Assembly (NCBI RefSeq): GCF_000238295.3
Contig: NZ_AHCD03000026.1
Coordinates: 124,001-188,000 of the forward strand
Source of the DNA: Pseudoalteromonas rubra
GTDB taxonomy: Bacteria; Pseudomonadota; Gammaproteobacteria; Enterobacterales; Alteromonadaceae
DNA length: 64,000 bases
Direction: 5' to 3'
Shown here one piece after another: positions 26,184 through 35,778 of the stretch; position 1 is the first letter of the stretch, and each line of letters opens with the position of its first letter. The translations under genes were made by a program, and so were the position numbers. The notes beneath the pieces were generated by a model. The model did no database searches and was not told where the DNA came from. It was given only the letters and a program-made list of their open reading frames with translations.

Positions 26184-27211
26184 ACAGAACCTTGATTATT
26201 AATAGAGCGTAATAGACCGCTTCTTTTAAGTTTGAGTGACGGCTTTTCAATATAGAACCAAGAAAAAACGGAAATAACTAAAGTTACAGCCATCGCATAA
26301 TAAACATTACTTAAATTCATCACTAATAAAAAGTTAACGATTGGCATGTGCCATATGTAGAGGCTATAACTTAAATCAATTTTTAATGGGATCGGCTTAA
26401 TGGAAAACGCAAGGTAGACAATAAATGCCACGTAAAATATAAAGTATATTACGCCAAGTCTATTTCCCTGATTCTCAAATAGCACGCCTTCTCCCCCAGC
26501 AAATGCAAAGGCGACAATCGGCACTATAGAAAGCCAAAAGTATTTTATGTACTTCTCGATCAAGTAGAACTTTTTGTATGTAATAATGCCTAAAATAAAC
26601 ATCCAACCCCACACTATTGGAGTGATACTCAGAAAGTCATATAGCGATTTACCCATTGCAAATTGAAAACCTAAGTAATCTGGACCAAACGCATATATCA
26701 AAAAAGACAATACACCTAAAATGTAAAGAGTTCCTTTAACTTTTTTAGACAGAAAAGCAATTATAGGAACTGCAATATAAAATAGAATCTCAACAGTGAT
26801 GGTCCAAAGTGAACCATTAAAAACACCTACACCAAAATCTCTAAGCTGATGGGGGTTATAAGCTTGACCTAAAGTAAACTGTGCGATGGTCCACAACGGA
26901 ATGAAGTCGTTGTCATACAAGCCATTATTGACTCTAAAGAAATAAATTAAGATGCTGGATGCAACTGTAACAAAGAAGAGGGCTGGAAACAGCCGCAAGA
27001 AACGATTCTTCATATAGCTGTATAGGCTGCTTGATTTCTCATAAGAGGCATAAATTAAAAATCCGCTTAAGAAAAAGAACGCAGGTACACCTGGCACCAT
27101 TTCTAAAAAATGAAAATAGGTGTTGTCTATATGATGGAAGACATGCACTATCATTACCTGGACAGCTAATAAAAGTCTTATTATCTCCAGATTATTTTCT
27201 TTTTTAATCAT
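26180..27211 (-). CDS. Acyltransferase 3 family protein (OafA-like)
   Basis: Polytopic inner-membrane O-acyltransferase, predicted to acetylate or otherwise acylate the polymer or a lipid-linked repeat unit. The sequence has about ten hydrophobic helices, the conserved early His in MIVHVFHHID and the FFFLSGFLIY motif of the family. The start is uncertain: ATG at 27211 gives 343 residues and an 8-base overlap with the polymerase gene, ATG at 27223 gives 347; neither has a clear ribosome-binding site, suggesting coupling to the upstream gene. Transferred group unknown. Confidence 0.82.
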   Translation of the reverse strand: MIKKENNLEIIRLLLAVQVMIVHVFHHIDNTYFHFLEMVPGVPAFFFLSGFLIYASYEKSSSLYSYMKNRFLRLFPALFFVTVASSILIYFFRVNNGLYDNDFIPLWTIAQFTLGQAYNPHQLRDFGVGVFNGSLWTITVEILFYIAVPIIAFLSKKVKGTLYILGVLSFLIYAFGPDYLGFQFAMGKSLYDFLSITPIVWGWMFILGIITYKKFYLIEKYIKYFWLSIVPIVAFAFAGGEGVLFENQGNRLGVIYFIFYVAFIVYLAFSIKPIPLKIDLSYSLYIWHMPIVNFLLVMNLSNVYYAMAVTLVISVFSWFYIEKPSLKLKRSGLLRSINNQGSV

Positions 27212-28484
27212 CGCTTTGTTCATTTTTAGGTAAAAGTAAAACAATTAAAGTTGACAAAAGAAGTCCATGGGTAAGCATCACAGTGAAAAAATCACTAGAA
27301 ATTACCATAGCCCTTATCGGTATTGCAGTAAGTGCGAATGCCAACCACAAAGGTAAACCTCGCTCGGTTACATGATCTATTAACCTAAGTACATATGCAA
27401 ACATCATCGAGTAAAATATGACTCCAAAGACCCCAGCATGCGCATAGCCTGTACTCACAAAACCATTATTAGCGCCTAGCTCACTACTTAAGAGATGCTT
27501 ACCAACGGCAAAACTTAAAGGAAGATCATGTTGATAGCCACCTAGAAAAGACAAAACTGAATCTCTCCAGTATACGTAGCCATATATATTTGTGAATTCA
27601 TAGTAATCAAAAGTCATTCCGGAAGGCACAAAAAACAAGCGACGGATTACCATAGAAGCCACATACTGAATATCTACAAATATATTTACTACTAAAACAC
27701 TGAAGACTAGAAAGCTTAACCCCAAAGGAATAACCAGCGCAGAATTGGTTTTCTTAAAATAATACCAAATGGAGAACAGTAAAAATGGCAAAAAGAATAC
27801 AGCTTTGTGATTATTAATAGAATAGAAAAAGGTATATACACCAAAAAGAAATAAACAAATACCAAACTTTCTTTTCAGTAAAAAATAACAAAACAAGAAG
27901 GCGGCAAAAACTTTATAAGCCCAGATATTCAAGTAACTTAATACTCCAACATCTGTAAGCTGGGAATTAACATCTCTAAACTCATATACTTTTGTAAAAT
28001 TCAGATTAGCATTAAAAACTGCCCCGGTTACTATATACAAAAAAACCAAATACAATACCATTGCCCAGGACACAACTTTAAGAATTAGAACGCTATTTTT
28101 AAATTGTGGTACCTTTATTGGCTTAACTAGCTTCTTATCGCAAAAAGCCCATATTAATATGATAGGTATGAATAGCAAAACAAAAGGAATAAAGCTTCTT
28201 TGTGAGTCATATGCAGAAATAACACTCACTGGAGTTAAAACACTAACTATAATCGTCAACAAAGCGAAGTCACTCACTTTATTCATATTTGGCTTCAAGA
28301 ACCTTAATGAGAATATAAAAAGAGCCCAACTTAGTGTATATGATACTGTTTCAAAGGAAAGTCCAAAATGTAAGTAGCTATCGCCATAGATCGGATGGAT
28401 AAGGTATACGTATGAAACTTCGAGAATAACTCGAAACAGCACAACAGAAGTAAAAAATGCAATAGTGTTTTTATCTACTTTCAT
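27204..28484 (-). CDS. wzy: Wzy-like polysaccharide polymerase of locus 1
   Basis: Multi-spanning membrane protein (426 residues, about 11-12 hydrophobic helices) without recognisable soluble domains. It has a large hydrophilic stretch around residues 285-335 (including GGYQHDLPLSFAVGKH), as Wzy proteins have a long periplasmic loop. It is the only candidate polymerase in locus 1, and this positional argument is the main evidence. ATG at 28484 is chosen; GTG at 28493 is possible. Starts inside the end of the upstream deacetylase-like gene. Strongly AT-rich. Confidence 0.68.
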   Translation of the reverse strand: MKVDKNTIAFFTSVVLFRVILEVSYVYLIHPIYGDSYLHFGLSFETVSYTLSWALFIFSLRFLKPNMNKVSDFALLTIIVSVLTPVSVISAYDSQRSFIPFVLLFIPIILIWAFCDKKLVKPIKVPQFKNSVLILKVVSWAMVLYLVFLYIVTGAVFNANLNFTKVYEFRDVNSQLTDVGVLSYLNIWAYKVFAAFLFCYFLLKRKFGICLFLFGVYTFFYSINNHKAVFFLPFLLFSIWYYFKKTNSALVIPLGLSFLVFSVLVVNIFVDIQYVASMVIRRLFFVPSGMTFDYYEFTNIYGYVYWRDSVLSFLGGYQHDLPLSFAVGKHLLSSELGANNGFVSTGYAHAGVFGVIFYSMMFAYVLRLIDHVTERGLPLWLAFALTAIPIRAMVISSDFFTVMLTHGLLLSTLIVLLLPKNEQSDD

Positions 28485-29868
28485 AAGACCCACTTAGCTT
28501 ACAGATATACTCGAATAGCCTTTTGTCATTTTGAGAAACTAAATGTGAATTGTGCCAGAGCACTCTAAAGCAGCCACCATAATAAACACAGGTTTCATAC
28601 ATTTCCTTTATAAAGGGCACTGATTCTTCATAACCCATATTCATATAATCTTCAGACAGCAAAGAAGCTTCCATCAATATCAAAGGCTTTTGAATGAGTT
28701 TTAATTTTTTCTTTGCTGATAAGCTCCACATTGGGAAGGAAAAAGACGTACCATACTTGAACCCACATAAGTCAGCAAATGAGCCTGTGCTATCATATTC
28801 AAATCCAGCTTCATTAAGATAATCAGGTGTGGAGTAGGGCTTCCAGCGTAAATAGTGCTGACGGTTGCCATATGAGTTCAAGTTAATTCCGAGGGCTTGG
28901 GTCCTTTCTTGAAAAATCTTTTTTTCTTTTTTTATTTGTTCTATACCAAGTATCGAATTATAACTACTATGTACACCGATACTATGCCCTGCTTTGTGAA
29001 GCTTCAGAATAAGGTTTCCCACCGGCACCTCATTGATGTCATAGAATCCGTCTAACTGTTCATGTGTATGATCGCAAATAAAATAAAAACTTGACTTTAT
29101 TTTATTCTTACCCAGCTGTTCTAAGTACCAATCAAAAGTATAATAAGGATCAAACTTATAGCAGCTAAAGTTTGAGCAAATCAAATTAGCAAAGCGCTTA
29201 AGGAACAGTGCAGGCTGCTTTCTAATCAATAGATCTGAAGCAAAGGCCTTGATATACCTGGAAAGGCTACCACCTGTTCTGTAAAAAGGATGATCGACGT
29301 CGCAGGTGAGAGTTATTTTTGGCTGACGAACTCGTTTTATATCAACATTTAGATGTGATTTTAACAACGACAGCAAGAACCAAACATTCTCATCTACTAC
29401 AGGTCGAGAAATTAGACCATTCCTATGTAAAAAAGTACTACCCCCAATCTCCCTTTCATGCTTATCTATACCAGTATTATTTGCGGACGCCAGACCACTC
29501 AGCATAAAGAATATGGTTCCGAAAAGGTCAAACCTAATAAAAATCTCTTCACCAACTTCGACTGAAGCCTCACCAAAAAAAACGGGCAGCATTCTTTCTT
29601 TATAGTCTGAAATGTAATTACTCAGGTCCAAATATGACACTTCATCTGGTGTCAAACTTTCACTATAAGCTATTCCGGACAGTAGTTTAAAAAAGCATAA
29701 GCTAAATACTAATCGCTTACTATCATCTTCTTGATTATGTATTACTAAATTATCCATTCCATGAGTTCTAACCTCATATTCAACAGATAATATATTCTGA
29801 AAAACAACTTCCAAGCTATATTCTAGCTCGAGAATACTATTTTCTGGGACTGTTATTATAAGCTTCAT
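28471..29868 (-). CDS. Polysaccharide deacetylase-like protein with N-terminal DUF7033-type region
   Basis: 465 residues. The C-terminal half (about 200-450) looks like a NodB-type carbohydrate esterase: ITLTCDVDHPF carries the metal and base aspartates, GHSIGVHSSYNS carries the H-x4-H metal ligands, and GFEYDSTG resembles later NodB motifs. The N-terminal half (1-200) has no motif I recognise but resembles the DUF7033 module found before such domains. No signal peptide is seen, so action on a cytoplasmic nucleotide sugar or lipid-linked sugar is more likely than on exported polymer. Proposed role: N-deacetylation before re-acylation by neighbours (inference). Confidence 0.72.
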   Translation of the reverse strand: MKLIITVPENSILELEYSLEVVFQNILSVEYEVRTHGMDNLVIHNQEDDSKRLVFSLCFFKLLSGIAYSESLTPDEVSYLDLSNYISDYKERMLPVFFGEASVEVGEEIFIRFDLFGTIFFMLSGLASANNTGIDKHEREIGGSTFLHRNGLISRPVVDENVWFLLSLLKSHLNVDIKRVRQPKITLTCDVDHPFYRTGGSLSRYIKAFASDLLIRKQPALFLKRFANLICSNFSCYKFDPYYTFDWYLEQLGKNKIKSSFYFICDHTHEQLDGFYDINEVPVGNLILKLHKAGHSIGVHSSYNSILGIEQIKKEKKIFQERTQALGINLNSYGNRQHYLRWKPYSTPDYLNEAGFEYDSTGSFADLCGFKYGTSFSFPMWSLSAKKKLKLIQKPLILMEASLLSEDYMNMGYEESVPFIKEMYETCVYYGGCFRVLWHNSHLVSQNDKRLFEYICKLSGSYESR

Positions 29869-29869
29869 T

Positions 29870-30361
29870 TTAGGTTCGATATTTAATTACTTTTGCCGGG
29901 TTACCCACTGCTATCGCATTCTCAGGAACATCTTTTGTGACGACACTACCAGCCCCAATAACTGCTCCATTGCCAATAGTCACACCTTTTAGAATCGTTA
30001 CATTAGCAGCTATCCAAACGTCATTTCCAATATTAATTGGAGCATTAATATGCGGCTGACTCTTCATTGGCTTCCCTAATTCAATTCCGTGATCACGTCC
30101 CCAAATAACGGTTTTTGGCCCTATCATTACATCGTCGCCAAACGTTATTTCACCAAGAAAGTGACAATGTGCATTGGCATAGAAATTATTACCAAATGAT
30201 ATCTTAGGAGCACCAACTAACCTGCAATAAGGTTCTATTTTGGCAGTCCCCCTAAATTCCACATTACTACAAACTGTATTATTGTATAAAAATACTCCCT
30301 TGAGTCTAAGGCTATATCTTTTTACAATTTGAATTATCGAAGATTTAAACGTCTTAGGCAT
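29870..30361 (-). CDS. Hexapeptide-repeat (left-handed beta-helix) acyltransferase
   Basis: Soluble acetyl- or acyl-CoA-dependent transferase, 163 residues. The C-terminal two thirds are hexapeptide repeats (for example IGPKTVIWG, INIGNDVWIAANVTILKGV, quoted in part) ending with the typical GSVVTKDVPENAIAVGNPAK segment. Its start overlaps the end of the ATP-grasp gene by 28 bases. Function is probably O- or N-acylation of a sugar in locus 1; acceptor unknown. Confidence 0.82.
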   Translation of the reverse strand: MPKTFKSSIIQIVKRYSLRLKGVFLYNNTVCSNVEFRGTAKIEPYCRLVGAPKISFGNNFYANAHCHFLGEITFGDDVMIGPKTVIWGRDHGIELGKPMKSQPHINAPINIGNDVWIAANVTILKGVTIGNGAVIGAGSVVTKDVPENAIAVGNPAKVIKYRT

Positions 30362-31509
30362 GCTGATACCATCATTTTAAAAAGCAAAGGGATACTAACA
30401 AAAAAAGGTTTTAAGTCTGTTTTGTCTAAAACAGCCCAGGTCCGTTTTCCTTTACCAAATATATTTGCTTTGAAGTGCTTGAAGTATCCCTTTCTTGCAA
30501 TTAGGTTTGGTATTTCATGCAACATCAACACTAAGTGCTGAGGTTCATCAAGCTCTTGCTGTTCATGTTTTACTTTATCGGGGTTGGTAGCTAGGTAGTA
30601 TTGAGTTAAATGTAAGTTCACACCTGTTATACATCCCACTCTATGCCACATCATAGATCTCAGGTTAGTTTCCATTAACTTGTACAAACCATCACGATGA
30701 TCATACTTGAACTCAGGTTCGCAAACACCAATATTTCTCATAGCTTCCACCAACTTTCTTCCTTGCGTGAGTACTACTTGTGGCGAGTCATTACTAGCGC
30801 TACAGAAAACACCGTATTCGTTTGGATACTGAGTTAGCTTTTTTCCAATCCATTCATTTCTAACTTTTGAATCTTTGTCTTGTACGCATGTGTAGGCATA
30901 AATATTAGTGTCATCACCGGGTATGAACTCAGATAGCAAGAAAGTCACTCCCTGACTTATAAAGTCGGCAATTTCTTGTTTAGCATTTAGCCAATGTTCA
31001 TGACTCTCAAAATATTTGTTCCTAAAGACCGGAATTGACAAGTCCTTTCGAGTATTTGGCTTGATTAAAAGAGGAAACATCAAATTAACCTCTTCATCTA
31101 AGTCAGAAACAGTCTCTATTGTCATTGAGCGGGGATACGGTATTCCAATATCCTCGCATAAACTGTACTGATTTGACTTATCAAGATTATCCAATAAGTT
31201 GGTTGGATTTACTGGAACATATGCATATTGCACTAGAGCATCATAAGTTCTATGTAGTAACTCCAATTGTTCATCATCTGTTGGGTAGATAACAACCTTT
31301 CCGTGGCATTCAAATAACAAGCGGACCTTTTTAATAAAATCGTCATCATTACCCGGAATAGACCCGTGATAGGTGCACTTATTACTATATTTGGCAATCG
31401 AATGACCATAATCCATTAGTAGGATATCGATTTCTTTGTCCTGAGAAAGTTCTTTAACTATTGAATATCCATTAATATGACCACCCAGAATAAGTGCACA
31501 ACCTTTCAT
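30334..31509 (-). CDS. ATP-grasp ligase (carboxylate-amine ligase type)
   Basis: 391-residue protein with a pre-ATP-grasp N-terminal fold (LILGGHINGYSIVKEL, then YPTDDEQLELLHRTYD) followed by the ATP-binding core: FPLLIKPNTRKD (phosphate-contacting Lys), LLSEFIPGDDTN (adenine-side hinge) and the metal-binding region EPEFKYDHRDGLYKLMETNLR with Glu and Asn. Relatives form amide bonds between a carboxylate and an amine, including D-aspartate ligases. In a locus full of uronic acids and amino sugars, it may attach an amino acid to a sugar (inference). A basic hydrophobic C-terminus (about 365-391) may tether it to the membrane. Confidence 0.78.
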   Translation of the reverse strand: MKGCALILGGHINGYSIVKELSQDKEIDILLMDYGHSIAKYSNKCTYHGSIPGNDDDFIKKVRLLFECHGKVVIYPTDDEQLELLHRTYDALVQYAYVPVNPTNLLDNLDKSNQYSLCEDIGIPYPRSMTIETVSDLDEEVNLMFPLLIKPNTRKDLSIPVFRNKYFESHEHWLNAKQEIADFISQGVTFLLSEFIPGDDTNIYAYTCVQDKDSKVRNEWIGKKLTQYPNEYGVFCSASNDSPQVVLTQGRKLVEAMRNIGVCEPEFKYDHRDGLYKLMETNLRSMMWHRVGCITGVNLHLTQYYLATNPDKVKHEQQELDEPQHLVLMLHEIPNLIARKGYFKHFKANIFGKGKRTWAVLDKTDLKPFFVSIPLLFKMMVSACLRRLNLR

Positions 31510-31576
31510 TAGAGAGCATCCTTTAATCGATATTTATAAAATTATTTAAGCTTTTTGGTTTTAAAAAATACATTTG

Positions 31577-33448
31577 TTACTTACCAAAAAATACTTTATT
31601 CCATGATGACACATTGAGTAGTCTAACCGAGCTATCAACACCGTACGTCGTCACAATGTCTTTTTCCAGTTCCAATTCCTTGATACTGTTAACTAAAGGG
31701 CACTGCTTAATGCTTTCATTGACAAAGGTATTTAAAGGACCATTGAACCATCTTTTATCTGGAACAGGCCAACCCATTTTATCCTTTCTCCAGCAAATTT
31801 CATCAGGTAGACGTTTATCAAATGCTAAGCGAGCGAAGTACTTTGTCCAACCATTGTGTATTTTATAGCAAGCGGGAATTTTCGCTGTAAACTCGACCAG
31901 TCGATAGTCCATAAAAGGCATTCTAGATTCGATTGAAAATAACATTGAGCGACTATCTGAGTAATGAATTAAATTAATCAAGTTACTGTTAGATTCTTTT
32001 TTCAAAAGCTCATTAAGAGGTATTAAAAATCTAGACATGTCTCTCTTTAATACTTTGGATAATATCTTTTCACTAAGCTTTTTACCAATAACGCATCTCA
32101 TTAGGCATGCTGAAAGGCCCAGTGCAATAGGTGTTTTAGCCATAGGTATGGACTTTAACTTTAACGACTGCTTAATTGCCTCGATTAAAGGGATATTAAA
32201 AAGATAATTACTAATATAATATAGATAACCGGCCTGCTGTTCATCCGCCCCCTGACCGTCAAGTGTAACAACTACATCTGAGTTTTTAATAAGGGTATAT
32301 GTAGAGATCCCCCCCATCCCCGTGCCAGCACTAGGACTCTCTAGATTCTTGACAACTAACTCATGCAGTTCTAAAAACTCATCTTCAGTCGGAACAATAG
32401 TATTAGATTTAATTCCTAACTTATCGGTTATGAGTTTTATGTAATAACTTTCGTCACACTCTTTATCTTCCTTTTTATCGTAAACTGTTGAGAATGTTTG
32501 TTGCTTATAAGCTGAATCCTGCTCTTTCAATATTTCTTCAATTAAATAAACTATCGCGGTACTATCCAGGCCACCAGAAAGAGCACTGCCAAAAGGAACA
32601 TCGGCTCTCAGTCTCAGCCTGACAGCATCTTTTAGAAGTTCGTAATAGTCATCAGCGATTTCTTTTGCTTTCTTCTCGCAAAACTTCTCATTTGATAAGT
32701 TGACTTCATAGTCCCAAAAACGAGACTCAGAAAAAGACAGTTTAGTATCATTTAACTTTATTATTGCATTAGAAGAGAAATCAAACCTATATATATTTTC
32801 AAATGCAGTCTGCTTAATATGTTCCTGAGAACCACTATCAATAACATCTTCGCAGTATGATTTACACGGCTCCGTAATTATCGACTCATATTCCATTAAA
32901 GACTTTATTTCAGATGCAAAAACTAAAGATTCTTCACTTTCATAATAATAAAGTGGCTTAATACCAAATCTATCTCTGGAAACAAATACAGTTTCATCTT
33001 TGGTATCAAATATAAGAAAAGCCCACATACCGTTGAATTTCTTTACACAATCTTCTCCCCACTCACTGTACGCAGCTAGGATAACCTCCGTATCTGAATG
33101 AGATTTGAATGTATAACCCTTTTCTTCTAGCTCTTCCTTTATCTCAATATGGTTATATACTTCTCCGTTATAAACAATCCAATAACGGTCCATATAACAC
33201 ATTGGTTGATGTCCGAGATCACTTAGGTCCTGTATGGACAAGCGCCTATGAGCAAAGCCGATAGATGCCGAAATTGAGTCATGCTCTAAAAATTTTGCTT
33301 TTTTCCCATCCAACTGACTATCAGCTGTATTAAGGAAAAAATAACCTTCGTCATTAGGTCCTCTATGTTCAATGGCATCATTCATTGAAACCAGATTTTG
33401 TAAATTAATATTCCTATTTTTAGATATAACAGCAACTAAACCGCACAT
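31577..33448 (-). CDS. Asparagine synthase-like glutamine amidotransferase (WbpS-like)
   Basis: Two-domain enzyme of 623 residues: a class II glutaminase with N-terminal Cys2 (MCGLVAVISKN, exposed after Met removal), EHRGPNDEG and YNGEVYNH; then a synthetase domain with PP-loop SGGLDS (291-296). It is longer than housekeeping AsnB (about 554) and matches the WbpS class found in O-antigen clusters, which is thought to amidate the carboxyl group of a uronic acid. It sits between the flippase and ATP-grasp genes. A role in asparagine synthesis is less likely but not excluded. Confidence 0.82.
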   Translation of the reverse strand: MCGLVAVISKNRNINLQNLVSMNDAIEHRGPNDEGYFFLNTADSQLDGKKAKFLEHDSISASIGFAHRRLSIQDLSDLGHQPMCYMDRYWIVYNGEVYNHIEIKEELEEKGYTFKSHSDTEVILAAYSEWGEDCVKKFNGMWAFLIFDTKDETVFVSRDRFGIKPLYYYESEESLVFASEIKSLMEYESIITEPCKSYCEDVIDSGSQEHIKQTAFENIYRFDFSSNAIIKLNDTKLSFSESRFWDYEVNLSNEKFCEKKAKEIADDYYELLKDAVRLRLRADVPFGSALSGGLDSTAIVYLIEEILKEQDSAYKQQTFSTVYDKKEDKECDESYYIKLITDKLGIKSNTIVPTEDEFLELHELVVKNLESPSAGTGMGGISTYTLIKNSDVVVTLDGQGADEQQAGYLYYISNYLFNIPLIEAIKQSLKLKSIPMAKTPIALGLSACLMRCVIGKKLSEKILSKVLKRDMSRFLIPLNELLKKESNSNLINLIHYSDSRSMLFSIESRMPFMDYRLVEFTAKIPACYKIHNGWTKYFARLAFDKRLPDEICWRKDKMGWPVPDKRWFNGPLNTFVNESIKQCPLVNSIKELELEKDIVTTYGVDSSVRLLNVSSWNKVFFGK

Positions 33449-34690
33449 TTAAACATTCCTAACCTTGATATTTACGCTCGCGTACCAGATGACGCATAAA
33501 TATAATCCATACATTACAAGCTCGTTAACGACAAACCAAAAGATAAACTCTTCAGTCCCTTTATCAATTGAGAGTGATAAGATAACAAAAGAGCTTAAAA
33601 AATAGAGTACCTTCCATATTGCTCCCAGCTTAAGGTGGTTTGTTACCCCTAAGATAGTACTTAATGGGGAAACAATAAATCGTGCAGCAATAGCAAAAAC
33701 AATTATCTCAGCATATTCTCCTGCTCTTTTCCACTCTTCACCAAAAGCAAAACCAAATAGCTCTTCACCAAAAAATACAACGGGAGTGAATGAAAGTATG
33801 GCCAAAATGACTAATTTGATTAGAGTCGGAAATACGACATCCGCTAGCGATGTACTACCAGAATTTAATCTATCTGCTATTTCTTTGAGATATACCTGCC
33901 CAATCGCATGGCCGATAACAGCTGAAGGCGCAGCGAGAATTCTAAATACCAATGTAAAAAAACCAGCCACTGCAAAGTCACTACCTGTTGCAATAAGTAA
34001 TACAGGCAGTTGCAAGGTAAAGGTATCGATAAAAGATGGAAGCGCATTATACTTGGGGTAATCAATATATTTTACCCCGTTATGCTTCAACAAGTGACTT
34101 TCCACCTTGTTTATATCTGGTTTAAGTACATATATTAAATAAGCACTTGCAAAAACTTGACCCAAAATAAAGCCATACAATAGAGAGTCGAAGAACACTA
34201 CACTTAGCGCGATCTGACTTAAACCGATAGTGACGCTCTGCACCACTTTGGATTTAGAGATTGATACAAATGCTGATTTAGAAATGCCAAGATATGTAGT
34301 TGCCTGAAACAGCGAAATTGTAAAAGCGCCCAGAGGTACTAGATAAAGAGCATCAGCGCTAATTCTCCCAGAAAATAGGCTTATTATTGACTCGCTAAAT
34401 ATACTTGTAATGATAAAGCACAAGAGAGCTATCATAGCAGCCAGTAGTAGACTACCGGCCCACAAATGTAGTGAGTCCACAGGCTTTTTCGGCAAAGCGA
34501 TAGATGCTTCGTAACGTAATGTTAGAAAAATGGCCAGAGGACTTGTAATAGAAAGAAAAACACCAAATAAAGCGAATTGTTCTGCATCAAATAATCTCGT
34601 CAGTAGGGGGTAAATTCCAAGAGAGAACATTTGAGCAAAAACTGTGCCACTAACTAAAGTGGCAACTTTTTTAAGATATGAGTTACCCAT
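33449..34690 (-). CDS. wzx: Wzx flippase of locus 1
   Basis: Polysaccharide transporter (PST/MOP superfamily) moving the lipid-linked repeat unit across the inner membrane. 413 residues with about twelve hydrophobic helices, starting LKKVATLVSGTVFAQ and including the RYEASIALPKK loop typical of Wzx-type exporters. Its start overlaps the end of wbpE by 8 bases and its stop abuts the AsnB-like gene. Specific substrate unknown. Confidence 0.88.
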   Translation of the reverse strand: MGNSYLKKVATLVSGTVFAQMFSLGIYPLLTRLFDAEQFALFGVFLSITSPLAIFLTLRYEASIALPKKPVDSLHLWAGSLLLAAMIALLCFIITSIFSESIISLFSGRISADALYLVPLGAFTISLFQATTYLGISKSAFVSISKSKVVQSVTIGLSQIALSVVFFDSLLYGFILGQVFASAYLIYVLKPDINKVESHLLKHNGVKYIDYPKYNALPSFIDTFTLQLPVLLIATGSDFAVAGFFTLVFRILAAPSAVIGHAIGQVYLKEIADRLNSGSTSLADVVFPTLIKLVILAILSFTPVVFFGEELFGFAFGEEWKRAGEYAEIIVFAIAARFIVSPLSTILGVTNHLKLGAIWKVLYFLSSFVILSLSIDKGTEEFIFWFVVNELVMYGLYLCVIWYASVNIKVRNV

Positions 34691-35759
34691 TTACTTGCAT
34701 ATAACCATGCATTGGCAAGCTAAATACCGTTTTTGCTAAGCTTTCTGCAACAGGAAAGTCTCCCTCCTGGTAACCAAGTTCCTTAAATGCAGTTTGTTGA
34801 TGCATGCATGTACCATAGTAAACCATGGTCGGAATACCTTGATCTTTGTACTTCGCCATTTCTGCGTCACGGTTTTCTGTCTTTAGCGTGTATTGTGCCC
34901 AGGAACTTAAATAGCCCTCTGGCACAACTGGCGTTTCATACTTTCCAGCTAATTCAGAAGAATACCTTTCTGCAGCTTGATTGCGATTAATTAACTCTTC
35001 GGGAAATGCAGCTAGCTTTTCAAGTAAAATTGCAGCTTGAATGGTATCAAGGCGAGAATTCATACCAATATGCACGTTATCGTATTTATCTTTGCCTTTA
35101 CCATGCACACGGTATGATCTTAGGAGCTTTGCATAGTCATCATTATCTGTGAATAACGCACCACCATCACCATAGCAACCTAAGGGCTTCGCCGGGAAAA
35201 AACTGGTGGTAGCAATATCACCAAATGAACCTGCACGCCTACCGTTGATTTCACCGCCGAACCCTTGCGCAGCATCTTCGATAACTTTCAAATCATACTT
35301 GTCCGCAATTTTTCTTATCGCGGGATAATCAGCTGGTAAACCAAACAGATCAACCGCAATAATTGCTTTTGGTTTTAATTTACCTTCCGCTATTACCGCT
35401 TCGATACGCTTCTCTAAGTCCACCGGACAAATATTGAATGTTTGCGCATTTGAATCAACAAAAACCGGTGTTGCCCCTTCAAATGCGATAGTTTCCGCCG
35501 TAGCGAAGAACGTAAACGTTGGACAAAAAACGGCATCCCCCGCTTTAACTTCTAGTACCATCAGCGCAAGTGTTAATGCGTCGGTACCATTAGCGCAACT
35601 CACCGTATGTTTAACGCCAACGAACTCGGACAACTGCTGCTCTAACTCTTGAACTTCAGGTCCCATAATGTAATGACCGTGATCTAATACGGTTTGAATT
35701 CGGGCGTCAATTTTGTCTTTTAAGTGCTGATATTGCGCAGCTAAATCTATAAATTGCAT
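34683..35759 (-). CDS. wbpE: Sugar 3-aminotransferase WbpE (DegT/DnrJ/EryC1/StrS family)
   Basis: PLP-dependent aminotransferase converting the 3-keto uronic acid to a 3-amino sugar. The 358-residue protein has NGTDAL (phosphate site), EDAAQGFGG and the PLP lysine K191 in FFPAKPLGCYGDGG. The neighbours wbpD and wbpB, in the same transcript and spaced by 3-19 bases, complete the B-E-D set that makes UDP-GlcNAc(3NAc)A from UDP-GlcNAcA in P. aeruginosa O5. Glutamate is the expected donor. Confidence 0.92.
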   Translation of the reverse strand: MQFIDLAAQYQHLKDKIDARIQTVLDHGHYIMGPEVQELEQQLSEFVGVKHTVSCANGTDALTLALMVLEVKAGDAVFCPTFTFFATAETIAFEGATPVFVDSNAQTFNICPVDLEKRIEAVIAEGKLKPKAIIAVDLFGLPADYPAIRKIADKYDLKVIEDAAQGFGGEINGRRAGSFGDIATTSFFPAKPLGCYGDGGALFTDNDDYAKLLRSYRVHGKGKDKYDNVHIGMNSRLDTIQAAILLEKLAAFPEELINRNQAAERYSSELAGKYETPVVPEGYLSSWAQYTLKTENRDAEMAKYKDQGIPTMVYYGTCMHQQTAFKELGYQEGDFPVAESLAKTVFSLPMHGYMQVNG

Positions 35760-35778
35760 TTTTAATTACTTGTAATAA

